This document shows, one piece after another, positions 24,991-33,080 of a stretch of DNA of 64,000 bases. The notes under the pieces are model-generated. The model was not told where the DNA came from. It saw nothing but the letters and a program-made list of their open reading frames with translations, and made no database searches. A program made the translations under genes and the position numbers. The stretch is from positions 1-64,000 of the forward strand of contig NZ_MJLT01000003.1 in assembly GCF_001766675.1 (NCBI RefSeq), written 5' to 3'. The stretch is from Arthrobacter sp. SW1 (GTDB lineage: Bacteria; Actinomycetota; Actinomycetes; Actinomycetales; Micrococcaceae). Every line of letters starts with the position of its first letter. The stretch's first letter is position 1.

Positions 24991-26128
24991 GGCGGCCCCT
25001 GTGGAAGCCGGGACGCGGGACCGGGTGCTTGCCGCCGTCGGGAGCCTGCAACCGGACCTTGTCCGACTCTCCGAAACCATCCACGCGAACCCCGAGCTCG
25101 GCTGGCAGGAACACCAGGCGGCGGCCTGGACCGCCGCATATCTGGAAGGCCACGGCTTCACGGTGGAGCGCGGGTACCTGGGCTTCCCGACGGCGATCCG
25201 CGCCGTGTTCGGGAACGGCAGCCGGCGCGTGGGGCTGATGGCGGAGTACGACGCCCTTCCCGGGCTGGGCCACGCCTGCGGCCACAACATCATCACCGCG
25301 GTGTCCTGCGGAGCCGCGGCCGTCCTGGCGGAGTTTGCCGCCGAGCGTGACCTCAGCGTGGAGGTCTACGGCACCCCGGCGGAGGAGGGCGGCGGCGGGA
25401 AGATTGAGCTCCTTAAGAAGGGCGCGTTCCACGGCCTGGACCTGGCCATGATGGCCCACCCCAGCCCGGTGGATTCCGCGGAAGCCAGGCCCTACGCGGT
25501 GGCTCACAACCACATTGAGTACCGGGGCAAGTCGGCCCATGCCGCCGCGTACCCGGACCAGGGCGTCAACGCCAACGATGCGTTCATCGTGGCCCAGGTG
25601 GCGCTCGGCCTGCTGCGGCAGCAGCTGCCTCCGGGCACGCGGGTGCACGGCATACAGACCCGCGGCGGCGAGGCCCCCAATGCCATCCCGGAAAAGACCG
25701 AGGGGCGCTGGTACGTCCGTGCCGAATCCTTGGCGCAGCTGGGCGAGTTGGAAAAGCGGGTCCACCGCTGCTTCGAGGCCGGGGCCGTGGCATCCGGCTG
25801 CGAGCTGTCGGTCACACCGGAATCCGAGCCATACTCCGAGTTCCGCACGGAGCAGCGGGCGCTGGAGCTGTACATCCGGCATGCGGAGTCGCTCGGCCGG
25901 AACTTCAACGCGCCGCCCGAACAGGCCACCATGAACCGGGCCTCCACCGACATGGGCAATGTGTCCCAGGTGGTCCCGGCCATCCACCCGTATATTGGCT
26001 TGGGCTGTTTCCCGGCGGCCAACCACCAGCCGGAGTTCGCCGCGCATTGCGTGGGCGGGGCGGCAAACCAGGCAATCCACGACGGCGCCGCGGCCCTCGC
26101 GCTGACGGCGCTGGACTTCCTGGCCTGA
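24980..26128 (+). CDS. M20 family amidohydrolase
   Basis: This is a 382-residue metal-dependent amidohydrolase of the M20D type (amidohydrolase / p-aminobenzoyl-glutamate hydrolase group). Metal-binding features are MAEYDALPGLGHACGHN (His and Asp/Glu region), TPAEEGGGGK with the catalytic Glu, MAHPSP, and a late STDMGNVSQ. The lid domain (about 190-300) includes IEYRGKSAHAAAYPDQGVNA. The start is ATG 24980, inside the end of the DUF1028 gene. It probably hydrolyses an N-acyl or gamma-glutamyl amide. A second M20D enzyme lies at 51084. Confidence 0.9.
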   Translation: MTAKAAPVEAGTRDRVLAAVGSLQPDLVRLSETIHANPELGWQEHQAAAWTAAYLEGHGFTVERGYLGFPTAIRAVFGNGSRRVGLMAEYDALPGLGHACGHNIITAVSCGAAAVLAEFAAERDLSVEVYGTPAEEGGGGKIELLKKGAFHGLDLAMMAHPSPVDSAEARPYAVAHNHIEYRGKSAHAAAYPDQGVNANDAFIVAQVALGLLRQQLPPGTRVHGIQTRGGEAPNAIPEKTEGRWYVRAESLAQLGELEKRVHRCFEAGAVASGCELSVTPESEPYSEFRTEQRALELYIRHAESLGRNFNAPPEQATMNRASTDMGNVSQVVPAIHPYIGLGCFPAANHQPEFAAHCVGGAANQAIHDGAAALALTALDFLA

Positions 26129-26134
26129 ACCCCT

Positions 26135-26199
26135 GCAACGCGGGGTCACTTACGGCCCATGTTCTGGTAGAACATGGGCCGTAAGTGACCCCGCGTTGC
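26135..26199. repeat. Perfect 30-bp hairpin between convergent genes
   Basis: The 30 bases at 26135-26164 are the exact reverse complement of 26170-26199, with only the 5-base loop TGGTA between. It follows the M20 stop by 7 bases and precedes the monooxygenase stop by 6. It would terminate transcription from both sides, though there is no T-tract. Perfect arms of this length suggest a recently inserted or actively maintained palindromic repeat. Confidence 0.85.
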
Positions 26200-26205
26200 T
26201 TGGTG

Positions 26206-27477
26206 TTAGACGGCTCCCACCAGGGCGTGCTGTTCGTTGTGGGCCAGGTAGCTTCGCTGGATCGCGATCTGGTCGGCCACGTACTTGGCGTCGTGCCACA
26301 CACCCCAGATGAAGCTCGATCCGCGGCGCGACTGCCAGGGCAGGCCCAGGAAGTAGATCCCGGGCTCGGAGGAAACACCGCGCTGCTGCACGGGCTTGCC
26401 CTTCTCGTCGAAGGCATCGACCTGCAGCCAGCTGTAGTCCACCGCGAAGCCGGTGGCCCAGATGATCGAGCGGATGCCGGCACCGGCCAGCTCGAGTTCG
26501 AGGATCGGATCGCTGACGCACGCCGGGTCCGGGCGCATCAGGCGCGCTTCCGGTTCCTCGGGCAGGTCCAGGCCGTTGCGTTCAACGTAGGCGTCGGCGG
26601 CGTCGAGGAGGCTGAGGTAATGTGCGTCGCCGGCGGCAATGTTGTTGCGCAGGTCCGGGGCGAAGCTCATGGTGCCGTCGGTGTACGCGAGCGTCCTGCC
26701 GGTCAGCTGGATGCCGCTTTCGGCGAGGAGGCGGAAATCGACGGTATGGCCGCCGTCGGCTCCGCTCACCGCGATGGTCACGTGCTCCGCGCCGGCGCGC
26801 GGCGTGGCGGCGTCCCACATACCCAGCACGCCGAGCCACCAGCAGAAGTCGCGGCCGCGGTAGCTCCGCGGCGGCCGGTCGTGCGGGCCCACCGAAAGGT
26901 GCACCTGGCGGCCGGAGCGCTGGATCTCCGCGGCGATCTGGACGCCGGAGGACCCGGCACCGACCACCAGCACGCCGCCGTCGGGAAGCTGTTCAGGGTT
27001 GCGGTAATCGCTTGAGTGGAGCTGCACCAGCCCCGCGGATTCGGGCACGACGGCGGGAATCACCGGGGTCTGGAAGGGACCGGTGGCGGCCACGAGGTAG
27101 CGGACGTCGAAGTCGCCGTCGGTGGTTTCCACGTGGAAGCCGGGAGCGCCGGTCTTCCGGCGGACGGAGGTGACCTCGACACCGCAACGCACCGGAGCGT
27201 CAATCTTCTTCGCGTAGGCCTCGAAGTAGTCGGCCACCTGGTCCTTGGATGGGAAGTCGCCGGGTTCCATCCCGCTGAATTCGAGGCCAGGGAAGCGGTC
27301 ATGCCAGGCCGGTCCGTTGGCGACCAGCGAATCCCAGCGCATGGTGCGCCAGCGTTCGGCGATGCGGCTGCGTTCGAGCACGAGGTGCTGGATTCCGCGC
27401 TCGCCCAGATGCTCGCTCATCGCAATGCCGGCCTGACCTGCGCCTACAACGAGGACTTCAACCTCTTGGCTCGCCAT
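26206..27477 (-). CDS. FAD/NAD(P)-dependent flavoprotein monooxygenase (CzcO/FMO-like)
   Basis: This 423-residue soluble flavoenzyme has two dinucleotide-binding folds: VVGAGQAGIAMSEHLGERG at residues 9-28 for FAD and VVGAGSSGVQIAAEIQRSG near 172-190 for NADPH. ATGPFQTP and IIWATGFAVDYSWLQ are typical of the group that includes flavin monooxygenases and Baeyer-Villiger enzymes. The strict BVMO fingerprint (FxGxxxHxxxWP) is absent; LHSSDYRNPEQL occupies the region, closer to FMO-type. The substrate is unknown. It is monocistronic with a 152-base upstream spacer holding no obvious operator. Confidence 0.87.
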   Translation of the reverse strand: MASQEVEVLVVGAGQAGIAMSEHLGERGIQHLVLERSRIAERWRTMRWDSLVANGPAWHDRFPGLEFSGMEPGDFPSKDQVADYFEAYAKKIDAPVRCGVEVTSVRRKTGAPGFHVETTDGDFDVRYLVAATGPFQTPVIPAVVPESAGLVQLHSSDYRNPEQLPDGGVLVVGAGSSGVQIAAEIQRSGRQVHLSVGPHDRPPRSYRGRDFCWWLGVLGMWDAATPRAGAEHVTIAVSGADGGHTVDFRLLAESGIQLTGRTLAYTDGTMSFAPDLRNNIAAGDAHYLSLLDAADAYVERNGLDLPEEPEARLMRPDPACVSDPILELELAGAGIRSIIWATGFAVDYSWLQVDAFDEKGKPVQQRGVSSEPGIYFLGLPWQSRRGSSFIWGVWHDAKYVADQIAIQRSYLAHNEQHALVGAV

Positions 27478-27629
27478 GTAAATCTCCTATGCAACGTGAC
27501 GGTTTCACCCATCATCACGTGGCCTGCTGCATCTGCATAGTGAATAAATGCGAGCAAGAAAATCGAAAATTATGATGCAGTGGCACTGCGCCCGGCGAGG
27601 GCACGCGACCGGCGGATACCCTTGTCAGC

Positions 27630-28139
27630 ATGCAGAGTCCTGAGTGGGAAGAACGGGTGGCGGCGCTGTGGGCCGAACTGGATAACTACGCCCGCGACGA
27701 TTTCCACGCCGCCATGCAGAAGCTCTGCGCGGAACCGCCCGAGGGGACCGCGGACGCGGACTTCGAACTGGGCGCCGCCTACGATTCCACCGGCTACCCG
27801 CAGCGCGCCGTCCCGCTGTACAGCAAGGCACTGGAAACGGGACTGGAAGGCGAGCGCCGCCGTCGGGCAGTCATCCAATTGGCGAGTTCATTGCGAAACC
27901 TGGGCCGCCCGGACATCAGCGTCGCCATGCTCACGGACGAGCGCGGACGCGGCGAGGACCACCTGTCTGACGCGGTCGACGCCGTGCTGGCGCTGGCTTT
28001 GGCGGACACCGGCCGGGAGCGCGAAGGACTGTCCTTGGTGCTGGCCGCGCTGGCACCGCACCTTCCGCGGTACCAGCGTTCCATGAAGAACTACGCGCGG
28101 GCGCTGTTGGAGAAGCCTGCGACAAGCGACGAAGGCTAG
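27630..28139 (+). CDS. Tetratricopeptide-repeat protein
   Basis: This 169-residue all-helical protein has TPR-type repeats. A visible one is ADADFELGAAYDSTGYPQRA with its partner PLYSKALETGLEGERRRRA, followed by QLASSLRNLGRPDISVAMLT. It resembles the TPR_5 group of small actinobacterial proteins. TPRs mediate protein contacts, so there is no enzymatic prediction. The ribosome site is weak; ATG 27630 fits the start of similarity. It is convergent with the next gene, with only three bases between stops. Confidence 0.82.
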   Translation: MQSPEWEERVAALWAELDNYARDDFHAAMQKLCAEPPEGTADADFELGAAYDSTGYPQRAVPLYSKALETGLEGERRRRAVIQLASSLRNLGRPDISVAMLTDERGRGEDHLSDAVDAVLALALADTGREREGLSLVLAALAPHLPRYQRSMKNYARALLEKPATSDEG

Positions 28140-28142
28140 CGC

Positions 28143-28430
28143 TTACTTGCCGGAGCGCCAGTGGTGCCGCCGCGGCGTATGCCGGACGGGCTTGGGCGCA
28201 TGGTGCATGGCGCTGTGGATCAGCACCACGGCGAGGGCCGTGACCCAGGCCGGGAGCATCAGGAAGCCCAGCACCCCGCCGGCCCCGCTGGCGAATCCGC
28301 CGGCGTTGACGTAGCCGGTAATCCCGATCCACCAACTGAGGAGCGCCACGAATGCGGCAGTGCCCGCGAGGGACCCTCGCAACTGCTCACGCCCGATCAG
28401 GAGCCAATGGTCATCATCCCGTCCAGCCAT
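28143..28430 (-). CDS. Small two-helix membrane protein
   Basis: This 95-residue protein has two hydrophobic segments (about 20-42 and 50-75) and a basic, His-rich tail (HHAPKPVRHTPRRHHWRSGK). The start is ATG 28430 because GGAGG lies 5 bases before it; the in-frame GTG at 28460 is upstream of that ribosome site. Function is unknown. It stops three bases from the convergent TPR gene. Confidence 0.65.
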   Translation of the reverse strand: MAGRDDDHWLLIGREQLRGSLAGTAAFVALLSWWIGITGYVNAGGFASGAGGVLGFLMLPAWVTALAVVLIHSAMHHAPKPVRHTPRRHHWRSGK

Positions 28431-28506
28431 GCCAACCTCCGGATGCCGTCCCGATACCACTCAGGAAAGCACTCCGCGGCCCGATTGGCCAGACCCTTGG
28501 CCTGGG

Positions 28507-29274
28507 TCAATTCCTGATTTTCTCGGAGAGGGCATGGGCGTGCTTCAGCAGCAGTTGCCCCAGGGCTGGCCGGCGTTCCGCGCCGAACCGCGACTCGATG
28601 CCGGTGATGCTGAGCGCCCAGGCCGGCTGCCCGGCGCCGTCAAATACGGCGGCCCCCATCCCCCAGCTCCCCGGTACGACCAGGCCCGGGTTCGTCGCAT
28701 AGCCCGCGCTTCGTGTGGCTTCTATGGCCTGCCTGATGCGCTCCGGGCTGTGTTCGGGGCCGTAGTGTTCCTCAAGTTCCGCGTGCAGGAGATAACGGTC
28801 GACGGCGTCGGGCGGCATGAAGGAGAGGATGGCAAGGCCGGCAGACGCGATCCCAAGCGGGAAGCGCTTGCCCTCATAAAGGACAAACGAGCGGATCGGG
28901 AAGCTGCCCTCCTGGCGCAGCACGCAGACAGTTTCAGCGCCCCGGCGGGCGGAGAGGAACGCACTCTCTCCGGTTTCCTCTGCGATCGCCTGAACATGCT
29001 CACGCGCCAGATGGGTGATGTCATACCGTTCGGCGGCCACCGAGCCCATGAGGTAAAGCTCGGGCCCAAGATGCCACCGGCCGGACCTTGGATCATGGTC
29101 AAGGAAGCCTTCGGCGGCGAGGGACGAAAGCAAGCGATGGGCGGTGGGGCGCGCCAAACCGGTGGCGCGGGCGACATCACTCGTGCCGATGCCACGGGGC
29201 ATAGCGCCACTGACGCTCCGGAGGACTTGGCCGATCCGGCCGACGACCTGGGCGCCAGGAAAGGTTCCGCTCAT
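28507..29274 (-). CDS. IclR family regulator, probable controller of the CoA-transferase operon
   Basis: This 255-residue IclR-type regulator has an N-terminal winged helix-turn-helix (residues 10-70: GRIGQVLRSVSGAMP, DVARATGLARPTAHRLLSSL). A C-terminal effector domain (80-250) includes GYATNPGLVVPGSWGMGAAVFD. IclR proteins of this type (PcaR, KipR) often govern beta-keto acid or aromatic catabolism. The start is ATG 29274, because the longer frame crosses its own promoter region. It is divergent from scoA with 137 bases between. Two copies of a 13-bp motif, one just before each start codon, are likely binding sites. Confidence 0.9.
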   Translation of the reverse strand: MSGTFPGAQVVGRIGQVLRSVSGAMPRGIGTSDVARATGLARPTAHRLLSSLAAEGFLDHDPRSGRWHLGPELYLMGSVAAERYDITHLAREHVQAIAEETGESAFLSARRGAETVCVLRQEGSFPIRSFVLYEGKRFPLGIASAGLAILSFMPPDAVDRYLLHAELEEHYGPEHSPERIRQAIEATRSAGYATNPGLVVPGSWGMGAAVFDGAGQPAWALSITGIESRFGAERRPALGQLLLKHAHALSEKIRN

Positions 29275-29278
29275 GTCT

Positions 29279-29291
29279 ACATTATGGACGG
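29279..29291. promoter_or_regulatory. IclR box 1 at the iclR start
   Basis: ACATTATGGACGG ends the spacer beside the iclR ATG. It matches the box at 29391 at 12 of 13 positions, differing only at the centre of CATWATG. Confidence 0.55.
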
Positions 29292-29345
29292 TTACCTGCC
29301 TTCCGACCATATTCCGAGCAATCTTCGCGTCATACTGCCGTTCCA

Positions 29346-29403
29346 TTGACCTTGGTTTTGGGCCGCATCTAGCCTCATGGAGACTCGACCACATAATGGA
29401 CGG
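29346..29403 (+). promoter_or_regulatory. scoA promoter with IclR box 2
   Basis: TTGACC (29346-29351) and TAGCCT (29370-29375), 18 bases apart, form a candidate promoter. ACATAATGGACGG (29391-29403) lies just downstream of the expected start of transcription and runs into the GGAG ribosome site, a good position for repression by IclR. Confidence 0.5.
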
Positions 29404-29411
29404 AGAAACCA

Positions 29412-30119
29412 ATGGCATCAAAAATCTGGGATAGTGCCGCGGAAGCACTCGCCGGAACCATCGAGGACGGGATGACTCTGGCAGTCGGCGGCTTCGGCCT
29501 GAGTGGAATTCCACGGAACCTCATCGAAGCGGTCCGGGACAGCGGCGCCCGCAACCTGACTGTGGTGTCCAACAATATGGGCGTCGACGGCAAGGGGCTG
29601 GGCCTGCTGCTCGAGAACCATCAGGTCAGCAAGGTCCTCGCCTCCTACGTCGGGGAGAACAAGCTCTTCGCCGAGCAGTACTTGGCGGGCACACTCAACG
29701 TCGAGTTCGTGCCGCAGGGCACGCTCGCGGAACGGCTCCGGGCCGGGGGTGCCGGAGTCCCCGCGTTCTACACCCCCACGGGAGTGGGAACGCCGATCGC
29801 CGAAGGCAAACCGGAGGCTACCTTCGACGGCCGCCGGTGCATCCTGGAGCGCGGCATCGTTGCGGACATCGCCTTGGTGCGCGCCTACCAAGCCGACAGC
29901 GAAGGCAACCTGCGGTACCGGATGACCGCACGCAACTTCAATCCCCTCGTCGCATCAGCCGGCCGGCTCACCATTGCCGAAGCGGAGGAGATCGTGGACG
30001 GCTACCTCGATCCCGACGACGTAGTGACGCCCGGCGTCTTCGTCCAGCGGGTAGTCCGGACAGCAAACAACAGCAAAGACATCGAACAGCGGACTGTGCG
30101 CGTCCGCGTGGAGGCATGA
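29412..30119 (+). CDS. scoA: 3-oxoacid CoA-transferase, subunit A
   Basis: With subunit B this enzyme moves CoA from succinyl-CoA to acetoacetate (or another 3-oxoacid), making acetoacetyl-CoA. The subunit has the CoA-transferase signature [20 protein letters not shown] near residues 19-38, and [13 protein letters not shown] and MTARNFNPL further on; 235 residues is the usual length. The start is ATG 29412. It overlaps scoB by four bases, and scoB overlaps the thiolase gene by four, making a tightly coupled operon. In this context acetoacetate would come from carnitine breakdown. Subtype (acetoacetate versus beta-ketoadipate) cannot be settled from sequence alone. Confidence 0.93.
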   Translation: MASKIWDSAAEALAGTIEDGMTLAVGGFGLSGIPRNLIEAVRDSGARNLTVVSNNMGVDGKGLGLLLENHQVSKVLASYVGENKLFAEQYLAGTLNVEFVPQGTLAERLRAGGAGVPAFYTPTGVGTPIAEGKPEATFDGRRCILERGIVADIALVRAYQADSEGNLRYRMTARNFNPLVASAGRLTIAEAEEIVDGYLDPDDVVTPGVFVQRVVRTANNSKDIEQRTVRVRVEA

Positions 30120-30790
30120 ACATGTGGACCCGTGATGAAATGGCCGCAATTGCGGCTGCCGAACTCGAAGACGGACAGTACGTGAACCTCGGCATCGGAA
30201 TTCCGACCCTGGTGGCGAACCACCTGCCCGACGGCGTCCGGGTCACCCTCCAGAGCGAGAACGGCCTGCTCGGCATGGGCCCCTTCCCTTACGAAGGTGA
30301 GGAAGATGCCGACCTCATCAATGCGGGAAAGCAGACGGTGACGGTGCTGCCAGGCGGGAGCTTTTTCGATTCTGCGGTGTCCTTCGGAATGATCCGCGGC
30401 GGGCATGTGCAGACCGCGATCCTCGGCGCGCTGCAGGTTTCGGCCGCAGGAGACCTGGCCAACTGGACCATTCCGGGCAAGCTCGTCAAAGGCATGGGCG
30501 GCGCGATGGACCTGGTTGCCGGCACCCCGCGCGTCATTGTGATCACCGACCACGTGGCAAAGGACGGCACACCCAAGATCGTCGCGGAATGCGATCTTCC
30601 CTTGACCGGAGTCGGCGTGGTGAACCGCATCATCAGCGACCGCGCGGTCTTCGACGTCGTCGACGGCGCGTTGATCCTGCGCCAACTCGCCCCGGGACAG
30701 AGCATTGACGAACTCCGCGAACTAACCGGCGCGGCTTTCACTGTGGGCCAGGAACTCCAGGCCCTGGCGACGGCGGGAGCGGGCGCATGA
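30116..30790 (+). CDS. scoB: 3-oxoacid CoA-transferase, subunit B
   Basis: This is the catalytic beta subunit, 224 residues. [13 protein letters not shown] and [13 protein letters not shown] contain the active-site glutamate (Glu48 in SENG) that forms the glutamyl-CoA thioester. [20 protein letters not shown] and [15 protein letters not shown] are also typical. ATG 30116 overlaps the scoA stop. It works only as a complex with ScoA. Confidence 0.94.
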   Translation: MNMWTRDEMAAIAAAELEDGQYVNLGIGIPTLVANHLPDGVRVTLQSENGLLGMGPFPYEGEEDADLINAGKQTVTVLPGGSFFDSAVSFGMIRGGHVQTAILGALQVSAAGDLANWTIPGKLVKGMGGAMDLVAGTPRVIVITDHVAKDGTPKIVAECDLPLTGVGVVNRIISDRAVFDVVDGALILRQLAPGQSIDELRELTGAAFTVGQELQALATAGAGA

Positions 30791-31956
30791 GCGCACTGAT
30801 CGCGGGGTACGCGCGGACGCCGTTTTCCAGGTTCAACGGACGCTTTGCCTCCATACCGGCCGTGGAGCTTGGTGCGCACGCAATCGCCGCGGCCTTGGAC
30901 CGCGCCGGCATCAAACCCGGGGATGTCCAACGGGTTGTCGCCGGGCACGTCCTGCAGGGCGGCGCAGGCCAGAACCCCGCACGCCAGGCAGCCGTAGCTG
31001 CGGGCATCCCCTTGACGGTTCCCGCACTGACGCTCAACGCCGTCTGCCTGTCCGGCATGGAGGCGGTGGCGGCTGCCGCACGGCTCATCGAGCACGGCGA
31101 GGCGGACATCGTGGTGGCCTTGGGCCAGGAGTCGATGTCGCTCGCACCCCACGTCTTCAACGCGCGCACAGGCTGGAAGTACGGCTCCATCCAGGCCGTG
31201 GACACCCTTGAAAGCGACGGGTTGACCGACGCCTTCGAACAGCGGTCCATGGGCGCCTCCACCGAAGACGGCAATTCCCACTACAAGCTGGACCGCGCCA
31301 CCCAGGACGCATGGGCGGCCTCCTCCCACCAGCGCGCTGCTGCACATGCGGCCTTCCACGCAGCCGAAATCGCAGCCTATACGGTCTCATCCCGGGGCGG
31401 TGGCACAGTGATTTCTGATGACGACGGCGTCAGGGCCGGAACAAGCCAGGAGCTCCTTGCGGGGCTGCGCCCGGCCTTCAGCAAGGACGGCACCATCACG
31501 GCAGGCAACTCCTCGCAGATCAGCGACGGGGCCGCCGCGCTGGTTTTGATCAGCCGCGCAGCCGCCGACAGGCTGGGCTTGTCACCCATCGCATCCGTGG
31601 AGTCCCACGCCCTCGTGGCCGGACCCGATGTCCGCCTCCACGATCAACCCGCCAACGCCATACTGGCCGCCCTCGGCAAGATCAACGCGGACGTCAAGGA
31701 TCTTGCCGCCGTCGAGATCAACGAGGCTTTCGCCGCAGTGGCGGTCCGTTCCGCGCAGGTACTCGGCATTGACCAGGGCCTCATCAATGTCCGGGGCGGC
31801 GCAATAGCCTTGGGCCATCCCATCGGGGCCTCAGGGGCACGTATCGTCGGCACCCTGGCCCGGCAGCTTGCCGAAGCCGGACCGGGAAAGCTGGGAGCGG
31901 CCGGAATCTGCGGCGGGGGCGGGCAAGGTTCGGCGATCGTCCTGAGGTCCCTCTAG
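30787..31956 (+). CDS. Acetyl-CoA C-acetyltransferase (thiolase)
   Basis: Thiolase II splits acetoacetyl-CoA with CoA into two acetyl-CoA. The 389-residue length is typical. Catalytic residues are all present: Cys87 in NAVCLSG, His344 in [10 protein letters not shown] and Cys375 in [10 protein letters not shown]. It is translationally coupled to scoB, completing the acetoacetate branch. A degradative rather than synthetic role is inferred from the operon. Confidence 0.94.
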   Translation: MSALIAGYARTPFSRFNGRFASIPAVELGAHAIAAALDRAGIKPGDVQRVVAGHVLQGGAGQNPARQAAVAAGIPLTVPALTLNAVCLSGMEAVAAAARLIEHGEADIVVALGQESMSLAPHVFNARTGWKYGSIQAVDTLESDGLTDAFEQRSMGASTEDGNSHYKLDRATQDAWAASSHQRAAAHAAFHAAEIAAYTVSSRGGGTVISDDDGVRAGTSQELLAGLRPAFSKDGTITAGNSSQISDGAAALVLISRAAADRLGLSPIASVESHALVAGPDVRLHDQPANAILAALGKINADVKDLAAVEINEAFAAVAVRSAQVLGIDQGLINVRGGAIALGHPIGASGARIVGTLARQLAEAGPGKLGAAGICGGGGQGSAIVLRSL

Positions 31957-31982
31957 GCAGGAGCGCTGCCGGCCTGCCGCGT

Positions 31983-32972
31983 TCAGTCCTGCCACGCGGC
32001 GAGGCCCAAGCGGGCGCCGGATGCGAGGAGCGCGGCTGCGCTCCCCGCATCAACCATGAAGGTTTTGCCGTCCTTGCTGAGCAGGATCATGGAGCCGAGG
32101 TGCACGACGTCGGTCAGTATCTGATCCCAGTGACGGTACTGGACGTCGTGCCCTTCTCCGCTGTAAATGCGTTCCACGATGTCGCGCCCTGCTTTGCCGG
32201 AGTGAAGCGCCTTGCGCCACCGCCCGATATGTTCCACCGGGACGAGGGCGTCTTCACTGCCCCAGTACATGAACACTGGCGACTCCAGGCGTGAAAGGTC
32301 CGGCAGCGGCGATTCCGCGTACAACTCGAAGGCCTGCCGCAATCCCTCCGGCGGGGTATCCCTGCCCCGGGCAAAGACCGCACGGACCGCCTCTTCCACC
32401 GCGGAGTCCACGAAGCCGGAAATCCGATGGACGGCGCTGCCGGCCGGGAACATCCACCAGGACACCGGGTCTGCGGCTACGTCCCCGAGATCGAAAGTGA
32501 TGCCCTTTGCGCCGATGGATTCGGCATACGCACACGCCAAGTGGAGCGAGCGCACGCGTTCCGGGCAAGCGACGGCGAGGTGTGCCGCATAAGGTCCCCC
32601 GCCGGATATAGCCACTATTGACGCGCTGCCGATTCCCAGGACATCGAGCAGGGACCATACGTCGGCGGTGTATTCCTTGAAGCCTACGGCCGGGTTGAAG
32701 GCGGTCTGGCCCAGCCCGTTACGTTCGACCGAGATCACCCGCACGCCCAGCTCTTCCCTGAACGAACGGGCGAACTCCATCAGCCGGAACGCGCGCACAG
32801 TGGTTCCGGCTCCACCCAGGAAAATGAGCGGAACAGCCGTGCGGGGGCCTTCATCAATGAAGTGGATTCTCCGCCCGGACACAAGCTCGGCGCTACGCAC
32901 CTCAGGCCCTAATGAATCGAAGCCGGCCTGTCCGACGTCGATACGAACACGCGGCCCGATCCCAGCTTTCAT
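31983..32972 (-). CDS. Alpha/beta hydrolase in the carnitine cluster
   Basis: This 329-residue alpha/beta hydrolase fold protein has the nucleophile serine in VAISGGGPYAAH (elbow Ile-Ser-Gly), a probable acid in YWGSEDALVPVEH and a histidine in GEGHDVQYRHW. No signal peptide is seen. It is divergent from the XRE-TetR/carnitine operon and shares its operator region, so it is probably co-regulated. It could release carnitine from short-chain acylcarnitines, as the alpha/beta hydrolase HocS does in Pseudomonas; that is inference from position. Other ester or lactone substrates are possible. Confidence 0.82.
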   Translation of the reverse strand: MKAGIGPRVRIDVGQAGFDSLGPEVRSAELVSGRRIHFIDEGPRTAVPLIFLGGAGTTVRAFRLMEFARSFREELGVRVISVERNGLGQTAFNPAVGFKEYTADVWSLLDVLGIGSASIVAISGGGPYAAHLAVACPERVRSLHLACAYAESIGAKGITFDLGDVAADPVSWWMFPAGSAVHRISGFVDSAVEEAVRAVFARGRDTPPEGLRQAFELYAESPLPDLSRLESPVFMYWGSEDALVPVEHIGRWRKALHSGKAGRDIVERIYSGEGHDVQYRHWDQILTDVVHLGSMILLSKDGKTFMVDAGSAAALLASGARLGLAAWQD

Positions 32973-33009
32973 GGAGCTTCCTCCTCCTCAGCAAAGTATT
33001 GCGCGTCAC

Positions 33010-33060
33010 ATTATCGCAAGATTGACTGAATCGAAATTAAACTCTTGCCATAATCGCAAG
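33010..33060. promoter_or_regulatory. Three half-sites CTTGCSATWAT between divergent carnitine genes
   Basis: On the minus strand CTTGCGATAAT occupies 33020-33010 and CTTGCGATTAT occupies 33060-33050. On the plus strand CTTGCCATAAT occupies 33044-33054. The last two overlap to form the palindrome CTTGCcataatcGCAAG (33044-33060). CATAAT and GATAAT inside these sites could be -10 elements of the two divergent promoters, so binding would block both. Confidence 0.55.
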
Positions 33061-33080
33061 TCGGCCCCTAAGGTCGAGCC

